A stretch of 64,000 bases of DNA. Origin: an uncultured bacterium (GTDB lineage Bacteria; Cyanobacteriota; Vampirovibrionia; Gastranaerophilales; Gastranaerophilaceae). The stretch covers positions 24,453-88,452 of the forward strand of contig CASGEL010000005.1 in the NCBI GenBank assembly GCA_949300485.1, given 5' to 3'. How positions within the stretch are numbered: position 1 is the first letter of the stretch; every line of letters begins with the position of its first letter. This document shows, in pieces, positions 40,478 to 48,444 of this stretch. The notes beneath the pieces are model-generated. The model ran no database searches and was not told the DNA's origin. It saw nothing but the letters and a program-made list of their open reading frames with translations. The position numbers and the translations under genes are program-made.

Positions 40478-41143
40478 ATGAAATCTTTAATTTTATTATC
40501 AGGCGGCTTGGACTCTCTTGTCAGCTTAGGTTTAAAGAGGGAAGAATTAAATATATCTATGGCTTTAACTTTTGATTATGGACAGAAGGCTGTAAAAAAG
40601 GAAATCCATGCCGCAGAAAAAATTTGTAAATATTATAATTTAGAATTAAAAGTCATAAAGCTTGACTGGTTAAAGGATATAACAAATACATCACTTGTTT
40701 CTGATAAATCTATCCCCTCAGGATCGGAATTGGATGATCCGTCCAGTTCTGCAAAGTCTGTTTGGGTTCCTAACAGAAATGGGTTATTTTTAAATATTGC
40801 AGGAAGTTTTGCCGACTCTTACGGGTATGATTATATTTTAATCGGTGCGAATAAGGAGGAAGGGCAGACATTCCCTGACAATACCATTGAATTTATCAAT
40901 TCTATTAATAAAGAATTTGAGTTTTCTACACAAAAACATCCAAAGGTTGTTGCGCCCTTGATAAATTATATAAAAAATGATATAGTCATGTTAGCGCTGA
41001 AAAATAACATCCCTCTGGAATTAACCATGAGTTGTTATCAGGAAGGCGGAGGACATTGTGGGATATGCGAGTCATGTATAAGGCTTAGAAATGCTCTTGA
41101 AGCAAATCATGACACTCATTACTTAAAGGTTCTTTTTAAATAA
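40478..41143 (+). CDS. queC: 7-cyano-7-deazaguanine synthase
   Basis: A 221-aa enzyme that converts 7-carboxy-7-deazaguanine to preQ0 with ATP and ammonia. PP-loop LLSGGLDSLVSL at the N-terminus, TFDYGQKA, WVPNRNGLFLNIAGSFA, IGANKEEGQTFPD and the zinc cluster SCYQEGGGHCGICESC are all present. No queD, queE or queF is in view, so the rest of the queuosine route is elsewhere. Six bases after the HEAT gene, four before DUF366. Confidence 0.95.
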   Translation: MKSLILLSGGLDSLVSLGLKREELNISMALTFDYGQKAVKKEIHAAEKICKYYNLELKVIKLDWLKDITNTSLVSDKSIPSGSELDDPSSSAKSVWVPNRNGLFLNIAGSFADSYGYDYILIGANKEEGQTFPDNTIEFINSINKEFEFSTQKHPKVVAPLINYIKNDIVMLALKNNIPLELTMSCYQEGGGHCGICESCIRLRNALEANHDTHYLKVLFK

Positions 41144-41147
41144 GAAG

Positions 41148-41702
41148 ATGAAAACATTATTTATTGAAGACGAAATTAAATATATCGGTTCTCAACTTGC
41201 ACCGCATTGGATATATAAGAATTTTAAAATTCAGGGTGATGCAATAGTTGCTTTTTGCGGTGAATGTGAAGTTAAATTAACTGAAATGGTTGATATTGAA
41301 GATGTCATTAATAATGAACCAATATACAGTAAATATATGCTTAGTTTTATTACTGAGCAATTTAATGTTGAATTAATTGAAGGTGTTTTCAGGCAAAGAC
41401 TTTTAATGTGTTGTATTAAAGAGGCTTTAGAAAAAAGAGGTTTTGTTGTTTCCCGTAATGGAGATGATTTATTTGTAAATGATAAAAAGCTTTCTGTTTC
41501 TATTGCGACGAAATCTTTAACTTCAGTTTTAATTCATACAGGAGTCAACATCTTGTCTGAAGATGCTCCGATTCCTGTGTCTGCTTTAAAAAGTGATTTG
41601 GGAATTTCTGATATTAAAGAGTTTGCTCAAGAAGTTATGAAAAACTATAGTGACGAAATTGATGATATAATTTTAGCAAGTACCAAGGTTAGGGGTGTTT
41701 AA
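41148..41702 (+). CDS. DUF366 family protein
   Basis: A 184-residue protein. MKTLFIEDEIKYIGSQLAPHW, FKIQGDAIVAFCGECEVK, MVDIEDVI and GDDLFVNDKKLSVSIATKS match the DUF366 family as I recall it; function unknown. It has a conserved Cys in GEC and a GDDL-Y/F-V segment that look like active-site residues. Sits between queC and a SPOR gene with its stop overlapping the next start (TAATG). Adjacency to queC may reflect a nucleotide role. Confidence 0.75.
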   Translation: MKTLFIEDEIKYIGSQLAPHWIYKNFKIQGDAIVAFCGECEVKLTEMVDIEDVINNEPIYSKYMLSFITEQFNVELIEGVFRQRLLMCCIKEALEKRGFVVSRNGDDLFVNDKKLSVSIATKSLTSVLIHTGVNILSEDAPIPVSALKSDLGISDIKEFAQEVMKNYSDEIDDIILASTKVRGV

Positions 41703-42472
41703 TGTTAAAAAATGCTGATAAATACGAAACTTCATCTCATTTTTCATATAATGATTACAAAAAGAAGGTAAAAAAATCACCAAATAGTGATTTAATGGTT
41801 TTTGTATCAGTATTTATTATCGGACTTCTTATTATATTAGGCTTTGCAAAGGTTTTATCTCCTAATGTGGATGTGGGTATCAGTGTGAATGATGAAGAAG
41901 TAGCACCTGTGTCAGATATTGAAGAAGAAAATACGACACCTATGGCTATAGATGAACGGTTGCGACGAATTCAGATGGAAGATGAAGGAAAAGTTGAGGG
42001 AGATGAGGAAATGTTTTCTCCGGAGTTGGATGAAAAAGTTGTTCTTCCGACCCAGCATAGAAAAACAGTAGGTCAAATAGAGGCTGAAAAGGCTGTCGAA
42101 CTTATGGATGAATCAAAGAAGCTGGAGCATGATGTAAATGATGTTTCAAAAGCAATTCAGGCTCAAAATGTATCGCCGATTCATCAAAATACGGCTTCTC
42201 CTGTTCATCAGCAGCAAACCTCTGCTCCTGCTCCGGTTACGGAACAGATTGTAAATGCGAAAGTTGTTGTTGGTTATTATGCAACGGATAAACAGGCCGA
42301 AGTTGCAAAAAGTATTATTCAGGATGCAGGTTTAGGGGTTACTCCTATAGTTAAAAATCTTGGAGGTTATTATACTTTGCAGGTTGGTTCATATTCTTCA
42401 CGTGAAAAAGCTCAGCAGGCTGCTAATAATTTATTAAAAAGTAATTTTCCGGCAAGAGTAATTGTTGAATAG
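41702..42472 (+). CDS. SPOR-domain membrane protein
   Basis: A 256-aa bitopic protein: short cytosolic N-terminus, one helix at about 31-50 (LMVFVSVFIIGLLIILGF), a long acidic then Pro/Gln-rich linker, and a C-terminal SPOR domain (VVVGYYATDKQAEVAKSIIQDAG ... GYYTLQVGSYSSREKAQQAANNLL). SPOR domains bind denuded glycan at division septa, so a cell-division or peptidoglycan role is likely. Last gene of the HEAT-queC operon. Confidence 0.88.
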   Translation: MLKNADKYETSSHFSYNDYKKKVKKSPNSDLMVFVSVFIIGLLIILGFAKVLSPNVDVGISVNDEEVAPVSDIEEENTTPMAIDERLRRIQMEDEGKVEGDEEMFSPELDEKVVLPTQHRKTVGQIEAEKAVELMDESKKLEHDVNDVSKAIQAQNVSPIHQNTASPVHQQQTSAPAPVTEQIVNAKVVVGYYATDKQAEVAKSIIQDAGLGVTPIVKNLGGYYTLQVGSYSSREKAQQAANNLLKSNFPARVIVE

Positions 42473-42473
42473 T

Positions 42474-42896
42474 TTAGTAGCCGAGATAAAAATGTTTAAG
42501 TAAACTTCCGTTGATAGTATAATCCTGCGTAAATTTTATATTATAAATAATTTCTTTCGCTCTTTCTTCTGTTTTAGCCGGAAAATCAAGATAGATTGCT
42601 CCTCCTGTTTTTAAGTATAGAGTTTGTGTATAATACGTCGGGAGACCTTTATTAGTTGCTTTGTGTTTATTAATTTCAAAATCTTTGATGTCAGAGATTT
42701 TAAAATTTCTTAATTCCGTTCGGCCGTTTATTATACTTTTTTCGGATAAGCTGCAGTAATCTTGTTGAGTATGGCATTCAAGTGTCGGAATTTTAATAAG
42801 GCACAAGACAACAGCTAAAATTATACCTAATAAGCAGGTGTATATATTTTCCGGAATATTGAATCGTGTGTTTAACCAGCTGTCGTTCTTGCTCAT
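42474..42896 (-). CDS. Membrane-anchored protein, unknown function
   Basis: A 140-residue protein with one helix at about 19-36 (YTCLLGIILAVVLCLIKI) and an extracytoplasmic beta-rich part (LRNFKISDIKDFEINKH ... YYTQTLYLKTGGAIYLDF), which resembles a PH-like fold of small membrane-anchored proteins. Predicted leaderless: TATAAT is six bases before the ATG and there is no ribosome site. Convergent with the SPOR gene (one base between stops). Confidence 0.6.
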   Translation of the reverse strand: MSKNDSWLNTRFNIPENIYTCLLGIILAVVLCLIKIPTLECHTQQDYCSLSEKSIINGRTELRNFKISDIKDFEINKHKATNKGLPTYYTQTLYLKTGGAIYLDFPAKTEERAKEIIYNIKFTQDYTINGSLLKHFYLGY

Positions 42897-42902
42897 AATT
42901 GA

Positions 42903-42930
42903 ATTATAACAGGTAGTAAGTAATATTCAA
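42903..42930 (-). promoter_or_regulatory. Promoter for a leaderless start
   Basis: Minus strand: TTGAAT (42930-42925), 16-base spacer, TATAAT (42908-42903), six bases to the ATG at 42896. Confidence 0.65.
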
Positions 42931-42966
42931 TAAATTAAGTATAAATTTTGTATTGGGAATATTTGC

Positions 42967-42995
42967 TTGTGTTTTAGTTTTATTTTTCATATAAT
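42967..42995 (+). promoter_or_regulatory. Promoter of leaderless kdsA
   Basis: TTGTGT (42967-42972), 17-base spacer, TATAAT (42990-42995), six bases to the kdsA ATG at 43002. Back-to-back with another leaderless promoter in a 105-base gap. Confidence 0.65.
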
Positions 42996-43001
42996 TTTTG
43001 T

Positions 43002-43826
43002 ATGGAAAATATTAAAAGAATTAAATTAAGGGATTTTGAGATCGGGGGAGATAAACTGACTATCTTAGCCGGTCCCTGTGCAATTGAAAGCCAGGAAATT
43101 TTAGATGAAACTGCTGAAGGCTTGAAAAAAATAACAAAAGAATTAGATATTAATTTTGTGTTTAAATCTTCATTTGATAAGGCTAATCGTTCATCAATAA
43201 CCTCTTTCAGAGGCCCCGGAATGGAAAAAGGCTTGGAGATGCTCCAAAAGGTTAAGGATAAGTATGATGTGCCTATAGTCACAGATATTCATACTCCTGA
43301 TCAGGCAGAACCTGTTTCTAAGGTCGCTGATATTTTACAAATTCCGGCATTTTTATGCAGGCAGACTGATTTGCTGGTTGCTGCTGCTAAGACAGGTAAA
43401 ATTGTTAATATTAAAAAAGGGCAGTTTTTGGCACCTGAACAGATGGGGCCATTAATTAAAAAAGTTGAAGATTCCGGAAATTCTAATATTTTATTGACAG
43501 ATAGAGGAACTTCATTCGGATATAACAATTTGGTGGTTGATTTTAGGGGTATACCTATTATGCATTCATTAGGTTATCCGGTTGTATTTGATGCAACCCA
43601 TAGTGTTCAGTTGCCTGGGGCAAACGGAGTTTGCTCAGGTGGGGACAGAAAATTTGTTCCTGTGCTGGCAAAGGCTGCTATGGCTGCAGGCGCTAAAGTT
43701 TTATTTTTTGAAATTCATCCAAATCCGGATAAGGCTTTGTGTGATGGACCAAATATGGTAGCTTTGAAAGATGCAAAAGATTTATTTGCAACATGTAAAA
43801 AAATATTTGAGGTAGTTCAAAGCTGA
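43002..43826 (+). CDS. kdsA: 3-deoxy-8-phosphooctulonate synthase
   Basis: A 274-aa TIM-barrel enzyme that condenses PEP and arabinose 5-phosphate to Kdo-8-P for lipopolysaccharide. Seen: ILAGPCAIES, KSSFDKANRSS, FRGPG, DIHTPDQAEPV, QIPAFLCRQTDLL, KKGQFLAPEQM, DATHSVQLPG and FEIHPNPDKALCDGPNM. The Cys of GPCAIES is the metal ligand of the metal-dependent class (the metal-free class has Asn). Shows that the organism makes a Gram-negative outer membrane. Leads an operon with an MBL hydrolase and pheS. Confidence 0.96.
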   Translation: MENIKRIKLRDFEIGGDKLTILAGPCAIESQEILDETAEGLKKITKELDINFVFKSSFDKANRSSITSFRGPGMEKGLEMLQKVKDKYDVPIVTDIHTPDQAEPVSKVADILQIPAFLCRQTDLLVAAAKTGKIVNIKKGQFLAPEQMGPLIKKVEDSGNSNILLTDRGTSFGYNNLVVDFRGIPIMHSLGYPVVFDATHSVQLPGANGVCSGGDRKFVPVLAKAAMAAGAKVLFFEIHPNPDKALCDGPNMVALKDAKDLFATCKKIFEVVQS

Positions 43827-44452
43827 TGAAAATAACAACTTTTGTAAAAGGACCTATTGATGCTAATAATTATCTTTTAACAGATGAAGCAACTGGTGAA
43901 GCTGTTTTAATTGACTGTTCTTCATCTGAAGAAAATTATATCAATGAAATTAAACACTCTAGTGTAAAATTGAAGCATATTTTATTAACTCATGGGCATT
44001 TTGATCATATTTTAGGTGTTGATAAGTTTAAAAAGGCTCTTGGTGTTGATGCTTATGTTTCAAAGGATGATTTATCTCAGGTTAAATTAGTACCTGATAT
44101 GATGCAGATGTTTGCCGGTATGATGCCTGTCAATATTTCAGAAATTCATAATTTTGTCTCTGATGGTGATGAATTTACTATCGGTAAAACTACAATTAAA
44201 GCAATCTCAACTCCCGGACACACTCAAGGCGGAATGAGCTATCTTGTTGAAGATAAACTGTTTTCAGGGGATACTTTGTTTCAGGGAAGTGTCGGACGCT
44301 GTGATTTATTGGACGGTGATTTTAATCAAATTGTAAGAAGTATAAAAGACAAACTTTTTGTACTACCTGATAAAACTGAAGTGTTTCCTGGGCATGGGCC
44401 GAAAACTACTATAGGGTTTGAAAAAAAATATAATGAAATCGTAAATTTATAG
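43826..44452 (+). CDS. Metallo-beta-lactamase-fold hydrolase (glyoxalase II-like)
   Basis: A 208-residue single-domain MBL protein. Metal-binding set: LTHGHFDHILG (H-x-H-x-D-H), STPGHTQGGMSY, FSGDTLFQGSVGR and FPGHGP. The family cleaves thioesters such as S-lactoylglutathione, but without the long C-terminal glyoxalase II domain the substrate is open. Start overlaps the kdsA stop (TGATG). Confidence 0.88.
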   Translation: MKITTFVKGPIDANNYLLTDEATGEAVLIDCSSSEENYINEIKHSSVKLKHILLTHGHFDHILGVDKFKKALGVDAYVSKDDLSQVKLVPDMMQMFAGMMPVNISEIHNFVSDGDEFTIGKTTIKAISTPGHTQGGMSYLVEDKLFSGDTLFQGSVGRCDLLDGDFNQIVRSIKDKLFVLPDKTEVFPGHGPKTTIGFEKKYNEIVNL

Positions 44453-44462
44453 AGGTATAAAA

Positions 44463-45506
44463 ATGAAGGAACAATTGGAACGTATTTACTCAGATGCAGT
44501 TGCAGATATAGAAAAAGCAGCTTCTGTTAAAGACTTGGAAGAAGTTAAATCTAAGTATTTGAGCAGAAAAGGTGAATTTAACGAAATTAAAAAGGGTTTG
44601 AAGGATTTATCACCTGACGATAAAAGAATTATTGGCTCATTGGCTAATGATATTACTCAAAAATTGGAAACATCAATTCAAGAAAAATTCAGAATTTTTT
44701 ATGAACAAGAGCTAAATGAAAAACTCGCAAAAGAACGTATTGATGTAACCTTGCCCGGTCAGTATATTCCAAGAGGACATGAACATTTATTAACTTCTAC
44801 TACGAATGAAATTGTTTCAATTTTTCAAAGCTTAGGTTTTTCTGTTGCTCCAAATGAAGAATCTCCTGAGGTAGAAACAGAATATTTTAATTTTGATATG
44901 TTGAATGTTCCAAAAGACCATCCGGCTCGTGATATGCAGGATACTTTTTATACAAATATAGCTCCAAATGTTGTTTTACGAAGTCAAACGTCCGGTGCTC
45001 AAATTCATGTTATGGAAAATCAAAAACCTCCAATTAGAATTATTGCTCCCGGAAGAGTTTATAGAAACGAAAATATAAATTCCCGTAAAAATAATTTCTT
45101 TCATCAAATTGAAGGTTTGTATGTGGATAAAGACATTACTTTCGGAGATTTAAAGGGTGTTTTAAACGAATTTATCAGACTTTATTTTGGAGCAAGCCGT
45201 CCTACACGTTTTAGAAACAGCTTTTTCCCGTTTACAGAACCTTCTGCTGAGGTTGATGTTCAATGTATAATATGCGGCGGAAAAGGCTGCAGGACATGTT
45301 CCGGCACAGGCTGGCTCGAAATTTTGGGATCTGGTATGGTTGACCCTAATGTTTTAAGAGGTGTTGGTATCGATCCTGATGTATATTCAGGCTTTGCTTT
45401 CGGTATGGGGGTTGAAAGACTTGCTATGCTTAAGTATGCAATTGATGATATCAGGTTATTTTTTAATAATGATGTAAGATTTCTTGAGCAGTTCAAGGGA
45501 CAATAA
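44463..45506 (+). CDS. pheS: Phenylalanyl-tRNA synthetase alpha subunit
   Basis: A 347-aa class II synthetase subunit. N-terminal coiled coil (1-85), motif 1 region FNFDMLNVPKDHPARDMQDTF, motif 2 RVYRNENIN..FHQIEGLYV, and motif 3 GFAFGMGVERLAMLKY. The insertion CIICGGKGCRTCSGTGW carries four cysteines, likely a zinc site found in many bacterial PheS. pheT is not downstream; rseP follows instead, so the beta subunit gene must lie elsewhere. Ribosome site AGAGG. Confidence 0.95.
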   Translation: MKEQLERIYSDAVADIEKAASVKDLEEVKSKYLSRKGEFNEIKKGLKDLSPDDKRIIGSLANDITQKLETSIQEKFRIFYEQELNEKLAKERIDVTLPGQYIPRGHEHLLTSTTNEIVSIFQSLGFSVAPNEESPEVETEYFNFDMLNVPKDHPARDMQDTFYTNIAPNVVLRSQTSGAQIHVMENQKPPIRIIAPGRVYRNENINSRKNNFFHQIEGLYVDKDITFGDLKGVLNEFIRLYFGASRPTRFRNSFFPFTEPSAEVDVQCIICGGKGCRTCSGTGWLEILGSGMVDPNVLRGVGIDPDVYSGFAFGMGVERLAMLKYAIDDIRLFFNNDVRFLEQFKGQ

Positions 45507-45556
45507 GTCTATATAAAATTTTTCGTTAGTGTAATAATAGAAGATAGAGGATATTT

Positions 45557-46924
45557 ATGTCTATAGTTATAATGATTTTATTACTCAGTTTTTTGGTATT
45601 AGTGCATGAGGCAGGACATTTTTGTGCTGCTCGTATGCTTGGTATCAAAGTTTCAAAATTTGGTTTTGGGCTTCCTATTGGCCCGACATTATGGAGTAAA
45701 AAAATCGGAGATGTAGAGGTTCTTGTTCATGCTTTTTTGCTCGGCGGTTATGTTTCATTTCCTGATGATGAAAAAGATTGTGATATTCCTCTTGATTCCA
45801 AGGAAAGATTTATCAATCGTCCCGTATGGCAGAGAATGATTGTTATTTCAGCGGGTGTTATTGCTAATGTTATTACAGCATTCGTTTTTGTTTTAATAAC
45901 TGCTTTTGTCTGGGGAAAACTACCGTCAGGACAGTATGAAGTTTATATAAATAAAATTGCAGCAGAAAAAGGCGAATCTGTTTGGAATAGCGGTATAAAA
46001 GAGGGTGATCGTGTCCTTAAAATTAATGGTACGGATATCATTTCGACTTATGCACTTACTTTATATGCTAAAAATAGCAGTAAAAATGATGGCAAGGTTG
46101 AAGAAGCATTTATGCAGGACAATTTATCAAAATTAGTTAAGTTAAATCCTTCCCTGGCTGAAGATGAAATTATAAAAGAAAATACAGTGGTGAAATTGCC
46201 AGATAAAGCGGATGAACCTGCATTACAAATAGATGAAGAGACCTTAAAAGGATATAAACTTTATAAAGATAACCAGCTTAATTTAACTGAAGCTCAAGTT
46301 AAACTTCGAGATGAAATAAATGCTAAAACTATTTATAAATCAGATGGTGCAGTTACTCTAAAAGATATTGCTTTTGCAATTTCAGATGGTCGTCGTCCGA
46401 TAAATATTACGGTTTTGCGTGAAGGTAAAATTATTGATTTAAAAACTGTTTATGCAAATGATAAAGGCTTAATTGGGGTAATGATTGAAGCTAAACAGGT
46501 TTTAATACCGATAAAAACTGTTCCTGCAGCACTCAAAGGAACAGTTAGCTATCTTTGGGAACAGACTTATATGCTTGTATATGGCTTGTGGCAACTATTT
46601 ACCGGAAATATTCCAATGAAAGATTTGCATGGAATTGTTGTTATAACAAAAATCGGTGGTGATGTAATTCAAAACAGCGGATTTTTCTCAGGATTGTTAT
46701 TGACTGCGATGATATCTTTAGACTTGGCATTAGTTAACTTTTTACCGATACCGGCATTAGACGGTGGTCACTTTATGTTCTTGGTTATTGAGAAACTTAG
46801 AGGAAAACCTTTGAATGAGGAAACCATAAATAAAATCAGTTCGGTATTTTTCATTCTTTTGATATTATTTATGATTTTTGTTGTCTTTAATGATATATAT
46901 GCCCTTATGGTGCATAAACTATAG
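45557..46924 (+). CDS. rseP: RIP site-2 metalloprotease RseP
   Basis: A 455-residue intramembrane zinc protease. VHEAGHFCAARMLG carries the H-E-x-x-H site in the first helix; a PDZ region lies at about 130-310 (INKIAAEKGESVWNSGIKEGDRVLKING ... ITVLREGKII), and VNFLPIPALDGGH near 400 holds the third zinc ligand. The PDZ region has a long charged insert (about 175-245). It cleaves anti-sigma factors after a first cut; the anti-sigma gene at 62663 is a possible substrate by inference. Confidence 0.93.
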   Translation: MSIVIMILLLSFLVLVHEAGHFCAARMLGIKVSKFGFGLPIGPTLWSKKIGDVEVLVHAFLLGGYVSFPDDEKDCDIPLDSKERFINRPVWQRMIVISAGVIANVITAFVFVLITAFVWGKLPSGQYEVYINKIAAEKGESVWNSGIKEGDRVLKINGTDIISTYALTLYAKNSSKNDGKVEEAFMQDNLSKLVKLNPSLAEDEIIKENTVVKLPDKADEPALQIDEETLKGYKLYKDNQLNLTEAQVKLRDEINAKTIYKSDGAVTLKDIAFAISDGRRPINITVLREGKIIDLKTVYANDKGLIGVMIEAKQVLIPIKTVPAALKGTVSYLWEQTYMLVYGLWQLFTGNIPMKDLHGIVVITKIGGDVIQNSGFFSGLLLTAMISLDLALVNFLPIPALDGGHFMFLVIEKLRGKPLNEETINKISSVFFILLILFMIFVVFNDIYALMVHKL

Positions 46925-47001
46925 ACTTTGCAGTTTGAATTCCAGGTGATATATTTTTATGATATAATTGTCTTTATTTAAAATAAGAGGGTTGTATTGA
47001 T

Positions 47002-48336
47002 ATGTTAGATTTTATACATACACATGGGATGCTTATATCGGGTCTTATATTTTTTACCATATATGTATTTATTGCAACCGAAAAGTTTCAAAAATCAGTT
47101 GTAGCTTTGATTGGGGCTTCTGTAGTAATGCTTCTCGGTTTGATCCCCTTATCCGGACATTTAGATATGCAAAATATGACTTATATTAAAGGTGCATTTG
47201 AGTATGTTGATTTCGAAGTTGTATTTTTGCTAATCGGAATGATGATTATAGTTGATATATCAAGTAGAAGTGGTATATATAAGTGGATGGCTATAAATTT
47301 ATTGAAAATTACAAAAGGTCATCCAAAAGCTGTTTTATTTGTTTTGGCAGCATTTACCGCAGTAGCATCTGCTGTTTTAGATAATGTTACAACTGTTGTT
47401 CTTATGATGCCTATCACCTTTGTTATTGCAAAAGAGTTTGAAGCAGATCCTATTCCATTTTTAATTACAGAGGTTTTGGCTTCAAATATTGGCGGCACTG
47501 CCACTTTGATTGGAGATCCTCCTAATATTATTATCGGCTCTCGGGCAGGATTAAGCTTTATGGATTTTGTCAGAGAACTTGCGCCTGTTATTTTTGTAAT
47601 TTTTATTGTTGCTATCGCAATATTAATTTATATGTTCAGGAAGGATTTAACAGCGACTCCTGAGAAAATGCACTATATTGCTAATCTTGATAATTCGAAA
47701 ACTATCGTTGATAAGAAACTTATGATAAGGTCTATGATTACGCTTGGCTTGGTAATTTTGGGTTTTATAACACATGATATTACTCATATTTCAGCATTTG
47801 TATTTGCTGTAGCGGGTGCATCTTTCCTGCTTTTATTTGAAAATCCTAAAGAAATATATAAAGAGGTAGAGTGGCTTACTATATTTTTCTTTGTCGGATT
47901 GTTTATTTTAATAGGAGCTTTTGAATACAATGGTGGTATTAAATATTTGGCTGATCAATTAATTGTTTTAACAAACGGAAGTTTAAATACTTCAGTTATG
48001 ATAATACTTTGGGCATCAGGTATTTTATCCGGTATTGTTGATAACATACCTTATACTGCAACTATGGCGCCTCTTATTTCCGAGCTTATTAATCCTGCAA
48101 ATGCTAATGCTATAACCGGAAATACTCATGCTCTGTGGTGGGCATTATCATTAGGCGCATGTTTAGGTGGCAATCTTACTATTATAGGTGCCGCTGCTAA
48201 TGTTTTGGTATGTGAAACAGCTGCAGCTAACGGATACAAAATTTCATTTATGAGATTTATGAAATATGGGTCTATAATAACAATAATTTCTTTGGTTATA
48301 AGTTCTGTATATTTATATTTGAGGTATTTACGTTAG
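47002..48336 (+). CDS. NhaD/ArsB-superfamily ion transporter, second copy
   Basis: A 444-aa paralogue of the product at 265-1584, matching through VLDNVTTVVLMMPITFVIAKE, GGTATLIGDPPNIIIGSRAGLSFMDFV, VDNIPYTATMAPL and LGGNLTIIGAAANVLV. Ten or more helices with the mirrored N-P/G-D-P-P motifs of the family. Unlike the first copy it has no OadG-like partner. Na+/H+ exchange is the likeliest role. Ribosome site AGAGGG; a strong terminator follows. Confidence 0.85.
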   Translation: MLDFIHTHGMLISGLIFFTIYVFIATEKFQKSVVALIGASVVMLLGLIPLSGHLDMQNMTYIKGAFEYVDFEVVFLLIGMMIIVDISSRSGIYKWMAINLLKITKGHPKAVLFVLAAFTAVASAVLDNVTTVVLMMPITFVIAKEFEADPIPFLITEVLASNIGGTATLIGDPPNIIIGSRAGLSFMDFVRELAPVIFVIFIVAIAILIYMFRKDLTATPEKMHYIANLDNSKTIVDKKLMIRSMITLGLVILGFITHDITHISAFVFAVAGASFLLLFENPKEIYKEVEWLTIFFFVGLFILIGAFEYNGGIKYLADQLIVLTNGSLNTSVMIILWASGILSGIVDNIPYTATMAPLISELINPANANAITGNTHALWWALSLGACLGGNLTIIGAAANVLVCETAAANGYKISFMRFMKYGSIITIISLVISSVYLYLRYLR

Positions 48337-48361
48337 AGTTAATTCCTTGGAGAAAATGGGA

Positions 48362-48398
48362 GAATCAGCGTTTTCAAGTTTATGAAAACGCTGATTCT
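48362..48398. terminator. Bidirectional terminator
   Basis: GAATCAGCGTTTTCA and TGAAAACGCTGATTC pair around a 5-base loop between convergent genes; TTTGG follows on the plus side. Confidence 0.8.
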
Positions 48399-48444
48399 TT
48401 GGTGATGAAATCAACTATAATCTGATGGTAATAATTGAGTTAAT

